Source: Kitasatospora sp. MAA19
GTDB taxonomy: Bacteria > Actinomycetota > Actinomycetes > Streptomycetales > Streptomycetaceae
Assembly (NCBI RefSeq): GCF_029894125.1
Contig: NZ_JARXYZ010000027.1
Span: 46,205 to 110,204 of the forward strand
Reading direction: 5' to 3'
DNA: 64,000 nt
Position numbers and translations under genes: made by a program. The stretch's first letter is position 1; each line of letters opens with the position of its first letter. Positions 38,453 through 46,801 of this stretch are shown one piece after another. The notes beneath the pieces are model-generated. The model did no database searches. It was not told where the DNA came from and saw only the letters and a program-made list of their open reading frames with translations.

Positions 38453-39955
38453 ATGACCGCACTCCTCCGCCGGAAGGCCGCGACCGGCGGCCTGTTGGTG
38501 TGCCTCGTGCTGCTGCCGGCCGTCCTGGCCCCCTCCGCCGCCGAAGCCGCTCCCACGGCTCCTGCCGCTCCCGCCGCGCTCGCCTGGGGCGCGTGCCCGG
38601 CGCCGACCCCGAACGCCAACGGCGTGCCGTTCCCGCGCGATCCGCGCGAGCAGTGCGCGACCCTGCGCGTCCCCCGCGACTACCGGGACCGGCGGTCCGG
38701 CACCCTCACCCTCACCGTCTCCCGGATCCGCACCGCCGACCCGGCGCACCGCAAGGGCGACCTCGTGGTGGTGCCCGGCGGGCCCGGCGGCTCCGGACTC
38801 GACTACCCGGGCGAGGCGGTGTCGTTCCTGCCGCCCGCGGTGCTCGCCTCCTACGACCTGATCGGCTTCGACGAGCGCGGCGTGGGCAACAGCACCCCGG
38901 TGCACTGCGACCTGTCCGAGGCCGACCGCGCCGCCCAGCTCAACTACCCCTTTCCGGCCCCCGACGGCTCGATCACCGCGAACCTCGCCTACGCCAGGAC
39001 GGTGGCCGACGCCTGCGCGGCCGCGGGCGGCTCCTACCTCGCCGACATCACCACCGCCAACTCGGCCCGCGACCTGGACCGGATCCGGGCCGCGCTGGGC
39101 GTGCGCAGGATCTCCTACCTGGGCACCTCGTACGCCACCTACCTCGGCCAGGTCTACGCGAGCCTCTTCCCCACCCGCACCGACCGCGTCGTGCTGGACA
39201 GCACGGTGGCCCCGGACGGCGAGCAGCAGGGGGTGAGCCTGTTCGGCGAGGGCGCCGAGGACACCTTCCCGGCCCTGGCCGGGTACCTCGCCGCCCGTGA
39301 CGCCACCCTGCACCTCGGCGCCGCCCCCGAGGCCGTACGGGCGACGTACCTGCGGCTGGGCGCCGAACTCGACCAGGCGCCGCTGGTCCTGACCGACGGC
39401 CGGACGCTCACCGGCACCGTGCTACGGGCCGTCACGTACTCCTCGCTGACCAACCCGCGCTACTACCCGCTGGCGGCCGTCGTCCTGCAGCTGGCCGCCA
39501 CCCGCGCCACGACGCCGCCGGGCGGCTCCTCGGGCAGCCCGCTCCCGCGGGTGATCCCGGACAACTTCGTCGCCGCGCAGGATGCCGTGATCTGCGACGA
39601 CTCCGCCTGGCCGCGCGATCCGGCCTACTACGCGGCCCGCACCGCCGCCGACCGGGAGCGTTACCCGCTCACCGCCGGGATGGGCGGCAACGTCTGGCCG
39701 TGCGCCTTCTGGCACTACCGTCCGAAGGAGCCGCAGGTGCGCCCGAACCCCGCCGGGCCGCGCAACGTCCTGCTGCTGCAGAACCGGCACGACCCCGCCA
39801 CCCCGTACTCCGGCGCCCGGCAGACCCTGGCCGCCTTCGGCCACCGGGCCGCCATGCTGACCGTCGACGCGGCGGGCCACGGCGTCGACTTCGGCGATCC
39901 CCGGGTCAGCGGCCCGTTCACCGCCTTCCTGCTCACCGGCCGGCTTCCCGCCTGA
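38453..39955 (+). CDS. Secreted tripeptidyl aminopeptidase-like alpha/beta hydrolase (TAP family)
   Basis: A 500-aa precursor from ATG 38453. The signal peptide has RRK then ATGGLLVCLVLLPAVLA, with cleavage near AEAA. The alpha/beta hydrolase core includes VVPGGPGGSGLDY for the oxyanion hole, FDERGVGNSTPVHC, the nucleophile Ser226 in YLGTSYATYLGQVYA, Asp447 in NRHDPATPY and His476 in AGHGVDFG. The C-terminal part after about 400 is a TAP-like cap domain. Family members release N-terminal tripeptides or act as prolyl/ester hydrolases of secreted proteins in Streptomyces. The Cys residues near ACPAP, QCATL and VHC may form disulphides. Confidence 0.92.
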   Translation: MTALLRRKAATGGLLVCLVLLPAVLAPSAAEAAPTAPAAPAALAWGACPAPTPNANGVPFPRDPREQCATLRVPRDYRDRRSGTLTLTVSRIRTADPAHRKGDLVVVPGGPGGSGLDYPGEAVSFLPPAVLASYDLIGFDERGVGNSTPVHCDLSEADRAAQLNYPFPAPDGSITANLAYARTVADACAAAGGSYLADITTANSARDLDRIRAALGVRRISYLGTSYATYLGQVYASLFPTRTDRVVLDSTVAPDGEQQGVSLFGEGAEDTFPALAGYLAARDATLHLGAAPEAVRATYLRLGAELDQAPLVLTDGRTLTGTVLRAVTYSSLTNPRYYPLAAVVLQLAATRATTPPGGSSGSPLPRVIPDNFVAAQDAVICDDSAWPRDPAYYAARTAADRERYPLTAGMGGNVWPCAFWHYRPKEPQVRPNPAGPRNVLLLQNRHDPATPYSGARQTLAAFGHRAAMLTVDAAGHGVDFGDPRVSGPFTAFLLTGRLPA

Positions 39956-40069
39956 AGCCGAGGTATGACATCTTCACACCGGCTTCGTGATTTCCTTACT
40001 GTCCGCGGCCACTTCCCTGCTCGCATACTCCGGCTAAGAGCCGTCGAGACGAGGGAGCCGGTGGGAATC

Positions 40070-40726
40070 ATGGACGAGTGCCCCGTCGTGCATCTGTGGT
40101 CGCTGGCCGAGGACGTCGCCGTACACCCGGGCGCCCTCGACGGTGAGCTTGTTCTGGTCGGTCTCTTCGGGACCGAACACATCAAAGACGAACCGCTGGT
40201 CGTCGCCGAGGCGCTCCGGCGCATGGAACTCGGCCCCGTACTCCTCACCAACGTCGAGGCCGGCTCGGACAGCGGCCTCTCGCCGGACGAAGTGCAGTCG
40301 GCCCTCTCCCGCGTCCTCAAACGCATCCCGCACCTCGTGGTGTGCACCCTGGGCGTGGACGATCTGCGCGGCCCGCTGCTCTCCGTCGTCCCCCTGGTGC
40401 CCACCGCCCTCCTCGCCGTGGCCCGGCTCCCTGCCCGGAGCCGTCTGCAACTGCCCCGGGGCGCATCGTTCACGGTGGACGGCAACCGGATCGTGCTCCG
40501 GCGGAAGGGCGCCGCCTACCGGGTCGAACTGCACCGACCGGAGGCGGCCTGGGTGGTCGCCAGGCTGGCCTGGCCCACCACGCCGGACGCCGTCTCACGG
40601 GAGCTTCCGCTGCCCTGGTCGGTCACCCGCAGCATCCTGGAGTACCTGGTGGCCGCGGGCATGCTCACCCACATCCGCGACGCCGCTCCCGGGTCGCCGA
40701 GTCGGCCGGCGTCGCCGGAGGATTGA
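40070..40726 (+). CDS. Hypothetical protein, possibly a stand-alone SagB N-terminal-like domain
   Basis: About 218 aa from ATG 40070, with GTG 40061 as an alternative; GAGGGAG lies at 40051-40057. The N-terminal half is alpha/beta (GELVLVGLFGTEHIKDEPLV, GPVLLTNVEAGSDSGLSPDE, IPHLVVCTLGVDDLRGPLLS). The C-terminal ~80 residues (LQLPRGASFTVDGNRIVLRR, then helices ending SILEYLVAAGML) resemble the winged-helix-like part before the nitroreductase domain in SagB-type azoline dehydrogenases. The flavin domain itself is missing. It ends 13 bases from the RiPP locus regulator gene, on the opposite strand. The link to that locus is inference, and a function cannot be assigned. Confidence 0.5.
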   Translation: MDECPVVHLWSLAEDVAVHPGALDGELVLVGLFGTEHIKDEPLVVAEALRRMELGPVLLTNVEAGSDSGLSPDEVQSALSRVLKRIPHLVVCTLGVDDLRGPLLSVVPLVPTALLAVARLPARSRLQLPRGASFTVDGNRIVLRRKGAAYRVELHRPEAAWVVARLAWPTTPDAVSRELPLPWSVTRSILEYLVAAGMLTHIRDAAPGSPSRPASPED

Positions 40727-40739
40727 ACCGGGCGCCGCC

Positions 40740-41351
40740 TCACAGCAGCCAGCCGGCCTCGCGGGCGAGCTTGATGGCGTCGACCCGGTTGCGGGCGTTG
40801 AGCTTGGTCACGGTGGTGGTCAGGTAGTTGCGCACGGTCCCCAGGGACAGGTTCAACTGGTTCGCGATCTCCCGGGGTTCGGCCCCGTCGGCGGCCAGCT
40901 GGAGCACCTCCGTCTCCCGCTCGGTCAGCGGCGTCCCGGTGCTTCCCCAGGCGGCGAGGGCGAGTTGGGAGTCGATCGCCCGCTGTCCCGCCGCCACCTT
41001 GCGGATCGCGGTGGCCAGTTCCTGCGGCCGGGCGTCCTTCAGCAGGAAACCGGAGACCTGCGCCTCCAGGGCGCGGCGGAGCGTGCCCGGCCGGCCGAGG
41101 CTGGTGAGGATCACGGTCCGGCACTCCGGGACGTGCTTGCGCAACAGGGCGGCGGCGGCGAGTCCGTCCATACCGGGCAGGTCGACGTCGATGACGGCCA
41201 CGTCCGGCCGGAGCTCCCGGGCGGTGGGCAGGATCTCGTCGCCGCGTTCGAGTTCACCGACGATCTCCAGGTCGTCCTCCAGATTGAGGAGTGCGACCAG
41301 GGCGCCACGCACCATGTGCATGTCCTCGGCCAGCAGAATGCGGATGGTCAC
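40740..41351 (-). CDS. NarL/DesR-type response regulator of the RiPP locus
   Basis: A 203-aa regulator from GTG 41351 with GGAGGAAC upstream. The receiver domain has AEDMHMVR, phosphoacceptor Asp55 in VAVIDVDLPGMDG and Lys in FLLKDARPQE. The LuxR-type helix-turn-helix reads LTERETEVLQLAADGAEPRE, IANQLNLSLGTVRNYLTTTV. It follows the kinase gene by 89 bases on the same strand and is its evident partner. Together they lie downstream of the YcaO gene and probably regulate that locus, or respond to its product. Confidence 0.92.
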   Translation of the reverse strand: MTIRILLAEDMHMVRGALVALLNLEDDLEIVGELERGDEILPTARELRPDVAVIDVDLPGMDGLAAAALLRKHVPECRTVILTSLGRPGTLRRALEAQVSGFLLKDARPQELATAIRKVAAGQRAIDSQLALAAWGSTGTPLTERETEVLQLAADGAEPREIANQLNLSLGTVRNYLTTTVTKLNARNRVDAIKLAREAGWLL

Positions 41352-41440
41352 GGCGAAGTTCCTCCAGGGGCGGATGGTTGACGTGTGATCAGGCGCCGGG
41401 ATCGATCGTCGGGAGAGGGCGCCGGGGCCGGACGGCCGGG

Positions 41441-42655
41441 TCAGGCGGCGGATTCGCCCCGCTCGTCCCGGCCGACCGACTTGAGCCGGCCCCGGGCCGG
41501 GGCCTCGGCGATCAGCCGGAACGTGCCGTCCGTGCCCCGCTCGACGTTCAGCGTGCCCGACTGCACGAGCAGCCGCTCCCGCAGGTTGCCCAGGCCGCTG
41601 CCACTGTGCGCCGAGGTGTCCCGGTAGGCGGGGTCCACGCCGTCGTTGGTCACGGTCAGCCGGACCAGACCCGCCTCCCGGGCGACCTGTACGGTGCAGA
41701 ACGTCGCGTGGGAGTGCCGCAGCAGGTTGGTGACCGCCTCACGGAGCACGGTGGCGAGGACGGAGTCGACCGGCAGCTCCAACTCCTCGGTGTCCGCCTC
41801 GACCTGCACCCGCAGGCCCGCCGCTTCCAGCAGCGACCGGGCCGAACCCAGCTCCTGCTTCAGGGACATGTGCCGCAGGCCGTTGGAGATGGCGCGGACG
41901 TCGGCGAGCGACTCCCGGGAGATCTCCAGGACGTCGCCGACCTCGTCCAGGGCGCGCCGCGGATTGGTGGTCACCAGCCGCTGGATCAGCTCCGTCTTGA
42001 GGGTGATCGCCGACAGGCTGTAGCCGAGCAGGTCGTGCAGGTCGCGGGCGAACCGCAGGCGCTCCCGGGTGACGGCCATGTCGGCCAGCTGGCCGCGGGC
42101 CTCGTGCAGCGCCTGCACCAGCGCCGCCAGCCGGGACAGGCTGTAGACGACGAGGCCGGTCAGCAGGGTCGACTGGAGCAGGTAGACGCTGTCCTGGGTG
42201 GAGAGATGGTCGATCGCCGGCGGGATCACCATGGTCAGGCCGACGAAACCGTACGTGGCCCAGGCGAGCCAGCCGGGCAGGAGCAGCAGCAGGGAGCCGG
42301 CCAGGAATCCCGCCATGGAGCCCCAGACGCTGTGGAAGAGCGTGATGGGCAGGTAGGTCAGCAGCGCCTGGGTGCCGAGGGTCAGGCACTTCTGCCGCAG
42401 CGGCGCCCGGGCGGCGCCCGGGCTGGAGTGCCTCAATTGCAGGAAGAACATGACCAGTTGGCAGACGACGCAGATGACGAGTGCCGCGCGGGACAGGTGT
42501 GCCCCGAACAGGTTGTTGACGGTGACGCCGCTGTAGCACAGCAGGGCGACGACGAGGATGGCCCGGGCCGAGAGCCGGGTCGTGAGATCCGACGTGTCCG
42601 GACCGGAGGGCGTCGTCTCCCGAGTGGACCCCGCCTCACCGTGAGTCTCCACCAT
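41441..42655 (-). CDS. DesK-type sensor histidine kinase of the RiPP locus
   Basis: A 404-aa kinase from ATG 42655 with GGGGGAAACC upstream. Five or six membrane segments cover residues ~32-175 (ARAILVVALLCYSGVTVNNL, AALVICVVCQLVMFFLQL, GSMAGFLAGSLLLLLPGWLA, LLQSTLLTGLVVYSL). The phosphoacceptor His207 is in RFARDLHDLLGYSLSAITL. The ATPase domain has LREAVTNLLRHSHA and SGSGLGNLRERLLVQ. The architecture matches DesK/NarX-like kinases common next to antibiotic clusters. It is encoded 87 bases after the YcaO gene and before its response regulator, so probably in one operon. Confidence 0.92.
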   Translation of the reverse strand: MVETHGEAGSTRETTPSGPDTSDLTTRLSARAILVVALLCYSGVTVNNLFGAHLSRAALVICVVCQLVMFFLQLRHSSPGAARAPLRQKCLTLGTQALLTYLPITLFHSVWGSMAGFLAGSLLLLLPGWLAWATYGFVGLTMVIPPAIDHLSTQDSVYLLQSTLLTGLVVYSLSRLAALVQALHEARGQLADMAVTRERLRFARDLHDLLGYSLSAITLKTELIQRLVTTNPRRALDEVGDVLEISRESLADVRAISNGLRHMSLKQELGSARSLLEAAGLRVQVEADTEELELPVDSVLATVLREAVTNLLRHSHATFCTVQVAREAGLVRLTVTNDGVDPAYRDTSAHSGSGLGNLRERLLVQSGTLNVERGTDGTFRLIAEAPARGRLKSVGRDERGESAA

Positions 42656-42742
42656 GGTTTCCCCCGTTGTCTTCCTGCCGGCCGGCGGCTGTGACTGGAG
42701 GAATCATATGGTGTGACTCCTGATCATGGGTCAGCCGATGAG

Positions 42743-45058
42743 TCATACGAAAAGCGGAATGGGGTTCAGCTCTTCGTACGGGGTCGGCTCCTTGCGGTGA
42801 CCCAGGGACACCGGTGCGGTGAATAGTCGACCCGGGCCGAAGCGGGGCCAGAAATGCCGCAGTCCGGGAATTATCACCTTCACCACGGGCAGTTCAAGGT
42901 CCGGCCGGGTCTGGTTCAGGACCAGCAGTTCCATTCCTTTGGAACGCACCAACTCGGTGAGGAAAGAGACGTCCTGGAGCAGGTCGTCGGTGGGCGCGTA
43001 CCTCCACGCGTCCGGACCGGCCGGCGGCCGCTCCGGGTCGGCCCACAGGTACGGCTGGTTCGCCGGGGTGGCGTGCTGCCACCAGGCCAGCGCGTCCGGA
43101 TCGTTGATCCGGTAGCCCGAGCCCGAGGGCGTCACCCCGGCGACCAGGGGCAGCAGCTGGCCCATCTCGGTCAGGGCCCGGCACACGGCGACCCGGGGGT
43201 CGAAGTGCGCGCCGAAGCCGAAGATGACGTCCTCGGCCGGCTTGTCGGTGCGCCGGGACAGTGCGACCACCACCGGGATGCCGAAGTCCGAGGTGAGGTC
43301 GAGCGCCCAGGTTTCGCGGTGCTGGTCGCGGTAGGTGGCGCGCAGGCGGTCGATCCGGGGATCGTCGAAGGCGTCGAGGGCGACGGCCCGGTGGCGGGTG
43401 CGGTTGTACCACCACAGCGCCACCGCGTCCCGCTCGATCAGTTCCAGGAACCCCTGGACCAGCGCGTCCTCCGCGCAGCTGCCGGCGGCGTTGCCGTTGG
43501 AGTCCGCGCACAGCCCGTCGGGGGCGGCCCGGTCGCTGTAGTAGAGCATCGAGGTCGGCAGCAGCCGCCGGGTGCGCCCGGTCAGGGACCAGACGGGCGT
43601 CCAGTCGGTGGGCCGGTCCTCGTCGAAGCGCGGGGGGACGTACTGGAGCTGCGAACCCCGCTCGTTCCACCCGTCCCGGTCCGCCAACTGGGCCTCGGCG
43701 TACAGCTGGCAGGCGTTGGGGTGCACGGCGACCGGACCGAGCGAGCGGTAGCTGGCGCGCAGCGTGGGCTCGTCGCCGTGCCGGGTGCCGCTGTAGCGCT
43801 CGACCGCCTCGCCGAGCGCGCTGGTCCGGGCCTCCTCCTCGGTCAGGCCCTTGCCGCCGCTGAGCGAGCGCAGGCCCGCGCGCAGCCCCGCCAGCGAGGC
43901 GCTGCGCATGGCGAGGTTGCGCCCGGACAGGAACGCCTGGACGAAGGAGGGGCTGCCGGGCGCCCGGCGGATCTCCCGGATGATGCCGGTGACCGGGTCG
44001 ACCAGGTGGGCGTAACGTTCCAGCATCTGGGCCGGGGTCAGCGCCCGGTGGCCGTTGAGGTGCCGGGCGGCCTTGGGACGGGAGACCGGGACGAACGGGG
44101 CGGCGGCCCGCCTGGCGACCAGGCCCGGGTCTCCGCAGGCGGGGCACTGCGGGCGCCGGGCCACCGGATGGGCCGCAGCGGTGGAGGTGAGGGTGTCCAG
44201 GGTGTGCACGGCGTCCTGAGCGCTGTTGCGCACACCCGCCAGCCACTTGGCGGCCTCCAGTACAGCCAGGTGCACGGTCATTGAGCGGCCCGCCGCCAGT
44301 GTCGCCATGGGCCGGGGCGGCGGACCGTCCAGTCCGAGCGCGCGCCGCAGCGGCGACTCCGAGTGGCGGTGGTCCTGCAACCGGGTGGCCAGGCAGTGCC
44401 AGCACGGTCCCTCGCCGGGGCGGAACACCGGCCCGACCCAGGAAGTGGCGGTTCCCACCGCCACCGGCAGCCAGGGCCGGCCCGCCAGGCGGTGCGCGGC
44501 GTCGATCTCCGCGAGCCGCGGGTCCAGGTAGTCGTCGCACAGGACGATCTCCAGCGCTGCGTCCGGCCTGGACGCCGTGACCGTGAGCCCCGACTCGGCG
44601 CAGGCGTTGCGCACCTGGTCGAGGTCGACGTCGGTCAGCGCGGTGAGGTGGACCGGGCGGGCGGCCACCGTGTACGGAACCCGGCTGCCGTCCAGGCCGG
44701 CCAGGTCCCAGTACGCCTCCTCGGCCCGGTCCACCGGTTGCGGCGGGGCGTCCGGGGCCCAGCCGAGGGCGCGCCGGCGCAGCAGGCCCGCCGCCTCCAG
44801 GCTGCGCAGCGCGGCGAGCACGTCGTCCCGGCCCATCGCGGGCGCCGCGTCCCGCACCACGGCCGGTTCGTCCCGGCTGCCGTCCAGGAGCGGCACCAGG
44901 ATCGCGGCGGGCCGGCCGGACAGCGCGGTGACCCCGCGCTGCGAGACCAGATAGACGGCCTCGCCGGGGACCGGGAATGCCGAAAGGTGGCTTTTGAGGC
45001 CGAGACGGGCGCCGCCCATATCCGCCGTGGTCAATTCTGTCCCCCCCGTTTCCTGCAT
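42743..45058 (-). CDS. Fused azoline cyclodehydratase: E1-like (ocin-ThiF) leader-binding domain plus YcaO
   Basis: 771 aa from ATG 45058, which has GGGGGAA just upstream (GTG 45061 is the alternative). The N-terminal ~330 residues are an E1-like partner domain: an early winged-helix-like peptide-recognition segment, then a zinc site with Cys220/Cys223 (GPCWHC) and Cys306/Cys309 (QCPACG). YcaO runs from about 380 to the end, with its nucleotide-binding motif GGKGLTEEEARTSALGEAVERYSG split over 402-425, then FLELIERDAVALWWYN. The C-terminus NPIPLFV resembles the PxPxP tail of cyclodehydratases. The protein should bind a leader peptide and use ATP to turn Cys, Ser or Thr into azolines. A precursor-like small gene lies just upstream on the same strand. 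Confidence 0.92.
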   Translation of the reverse strand: MQETGGTELTTADMGGARLGLKSHLSAFPVPGEAVYLVSQRGVTALSGRPAAILVPLLDGSRDEPAVVRDAAPAMGRDDVLAALRSLEAAGLLRRRALGWAPDAPPQPVDRAEEAYWDLAGLDGSRVPYTVAARPVHLTALTDVDLDQVRNACAESGLTVTASRPDAALEIVLCDDYLDPRLAEIDAAHRLAGRPWLPVAVGTATSWVGPVFRPGEGPCWHCLATRLQDHRHSESPLRRALGLDGPPPRPMATLAAGRSMTVHLAVLEAAKWLAGVRNSAQDAVHTLDTLTSTAAAHPVARRPQCPACGDPGLVARRAAAPFVPVSRPKAARHLNGHRALTPAQMLERYAHLVDPVTGIIREIRRAPGSPSFVQAFLSGRNLAMRSASLAGLRAGLRSLSGGKGLTEEEARTSALGEAVERYSGTRHGDEPTLRASYRSLGPVAVHPNACQLYAEAQLADRDGWNERGSQLQYVPPRFDEDRPTDWTPVWSLTGRTRRLLPTSMLYYSDRAAPDGLCADSNGNAAGSCAEDALVQGFLELIERDAVALWWYNRTRHRAVALDAFDDPRIDRLRATYRDQHRETWALDLTSDFGIPVVVALSRRTDKPAEDVIFGFGAHFDPRVAVCRALTEMGQLLPLVAGVTPSGSGYRINDPDALAWWQHATPANQPYLWADPERPPAGPDAWRYAPTDDLLQDVSFLTELVRSKGMELLVLNQTRPDLELPVVKVIIPGLRHFWPRFGPGRLFTAPVSLGHRKEPTPYEELNPIPLFV

Positions 45059-45078
45059 CACTTCCCCCGTCTCCCGTT

Positions 45079-45261
45079 TCAGCGGGCGCCCGACACCGGT
45101 CGGCCGTGGGACCGCTCGAGCGGCGGGTACAGGACGCAGGCGGTGAAGAGGGCGGTGCCGTTGTCGAAGGACCCGTCGAGGTCCTCGATCACGAGTGGGG
45201 AGGTCGCGCCGGTCACGCCGAGCTCGCCCAGGCGGGCGAGGGGAAGGGTGGTGGTACTCAT
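45079..45261 (-). CDS. Candidate RiPP precursor peptide
   Basis: A 60-aa peptide from ATG 45261 with AGGAG ten bases upstream. It is the first gene of the minus-strand locus, with only 20 bases to the YcaO fusion gene. The N-terminal part MSTTTLPLARLGELGVTG and the acidic VIEDLDGSFDNG look like a leader. The remainder, from about Thr36, reads TALFTACVLYPPLERSHGR and ends PVSGAR. The candidate core is poor in Cys (only Cys42), Ser and Thr (Thr36, Thr40, Ser51, Ser57), which is unusual for azole RiPPs. If it is the substrate, only a few heterocycles could form. The cleavage site is not evident. It may instead be a fused leader-type accessory peptide. Confidence 0.7.
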   Translation of the reverse strand: MSTTTLPLARLGELGVTGATSPLVIEDLDGSFDNGTALFTACVLYPPLERSHGRPVSGAR

Positions 45262-45693
45262 GGTGTCATCACTCCTGTCCGGTCGGTCTTGCGGGGCGGT
45301 TGCGATCCTGCCTGACGTGGTCAGGCGCAGACAGTGGTGGATTCACCGCGCGGATGTGAAGTTCTCACGGATTCCGGAACGGGCCACTCCGGGATCCGTA
45401 CGGCTGCCCGGAAGTCAAGACCGCTGCGCATCAAGGAAGCGTCAGAATCGCTTCGACGGCGGTGTGGTCGCGCGGCCTCGCGCACGGGTGGGGGAAGGCC
45501 TGGGGGTGAGAAATTCACATCCGACGGGCGTGGAATTCATGCGGAGACCGGTTAAGCCTTCACTGTCCGCCGACTTGACCGGAGCCTACGGTTCTCATTG
45601 CCGCAGACGCCCTGCCTGCGCATTCCAGTCCTCGGAATTCCTTTTGTCTCGCCTGTTGATGCGGAGCTCAGTACGGGGAGGAACGGACACCTC
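45262..45693. promoter_or_regulatory. Divergent control region between RiPP locus and NRPS locus
   Basis: 432 bp without a supported gene separates the precursor peptide gene (minus) from the StrR-type regulator gene (plus). It must hold promoters in both directions. I looked for the classic StrR-family operator GTTCGACTG-N11-CAGTCGAAC and did not see it. TTGACC near 45575 is a lone -35-like match without a well-spaced -10. Confidence 0.5.
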
Positions 45694-46689
45694 ATGAAGG
45701 TCACCGACGTCACACCGCTCAGGACGGCCCTGCCCACCGCGGGCGGCACGGGGCGCGAGCGGGCGCGGGTTCCGCTGGACCTGCTGCAGCCCTCCCACTC
45801 GCCCCGCGTCAACGGCGAGAGCGACGAACACGCCCGGGTCCTGGCCCAGTTGGACACCGGGCTGCCGCCGATCCTGGTTCAGCGCAGCACCATGCGGGTG
45901 ATCGACGGCATGCACCGGCTGCGCGCCGCGCAGCTGCGCGGGGACGACGGCATCGAGGTCGAGTTCTTCGACGGCGAGGAGGCCGACGCCTTCGTCCTCG
46001 CAGTCCGGCTGAACATCGCCCACGGCCTGCCGCTGACCCAGGCCGACCGCAACGCCGCGGCCGACCGCATCCTGGCGACCTTCCCGTACTGGTCCGACCG
46101 CCGGGTCGCCGCCAGCACCGGCCTTGCGGCCGGCACCGTCGCGGCGCTGCGGCGCCGTTCGACCGACCAGGACGGACAGTTGAACGTCCGGGTGGGACGG
46201 GACGGACGGGCCAGGCCGCTGCACGCGGCGGAGGGGCGTCGGCGGGCGGCCGAGCTGATCGCCGCCCACCCCGAGGCCTCGCTGCGGGAGATCGCCGAGT
46301 CGGCCGGTATTGCCCCGGCCACCGCCAAGGACGTCCGGGACCGGATGCGCGCCGGGCAGGACCCGGTGGCCCCCCGCGGCCGCCTTGGCGCGGCCGGGAC
46401 CGAGCCCCGCGGGTGCACCGTGCCCGCACGCCAGGCCGACCCGGTCCGGCCCGCGCAGCCGCGCCGACTGGTGCTGTCGAGTCTGGGCAAGGACCCCTCG
46501 CTGCGCACCGAGGCGGGCCGCAGGCTGCTGCGGATGCTCAGCGACCACCACATCGGCGACGACGACGACTGGCACCGGATGGCCCAGGGGGTCCCGGGCC
46601 ACCAGGTGGAGCTGCTGGCGCAGGCCGCGCGCCGCTGCGCCGACCACTGGCTGCGCCTGGCCGCCGAGTTGGAGACGCGCCGCCCGTGA
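45694..46689 (+). CDS. StrR-type pathway regulator (ParB-like N-terminal domain)
   Basis: A 331-aa protein with ATG 45694 preceded by GGGGAGGA. The N-terminal ~100 residues follow the StrR/NovG/Bbr pattern of a ParB-like domain: VPLDLLQPSHSPRVNGESDE, LPPILVQRSTMRVIDGMHRL, VEFFDGEEADAFVLAVRLNI and HGLPLTQADR. A helix-turn-helix follows at ~145-165 (WSDRRVAASTGLAAGTVAAL) and another at ~205-225 (LREIAESAGIAPATAKDV). StrR-type proteins are cluster-situated activators in aminoglycoside, aminocoumarin and glycopeptide pathways. Its position at the head of the piperazate/NRPS genes, in the same direction, makes it their likely activator. Confidence 0.92.
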   Translation: MKVTDVTPLRTALPTAGGTGRERARVPLDLLQPSHSPRVNGESDEHARVLAQLDTGLPPILVQRSTMRVIDGMHRLRAAQLRGDDGIEVEFFDGEEADAFVLAVRLNIAHGLPLTQADRNAAADRILATFPYWSDRRVAASTGLAAGTVAALRRRSTDQDGQLNVRVGRDGRARPLHAAEGRRRAAELIAAHPEASLREIAESAGIAPATAKDVRDRMRAGQDPVAPRGRLGAAGTEPRGCTVPARQADPVRPAQPRRLVLSSLGKDPSLRTEAGRRLLRMLSDHHIGDDDDWHRMAQGVPGHQVELLAQAARRCADHWLRLAAELETRRP

Positions 46690-46801
46690 CCCGGCGTCAC
46701 CTGGCCGCCGTCACCGGTGGTCGGTGACCCGGCGGCCGCGACCCGGGCCGGCGGTGCCATCGGCCGCCTCCCGAACACCGAACGCAGACAAGGAGACCCG
46801 T

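Noticed and set aside
45262..45693. StrR-type operator in the divergent region
   Set aside because: I searched by eye for GTTCGACTG-N11-CAGTCGAAC and close variants and found no convincing match.
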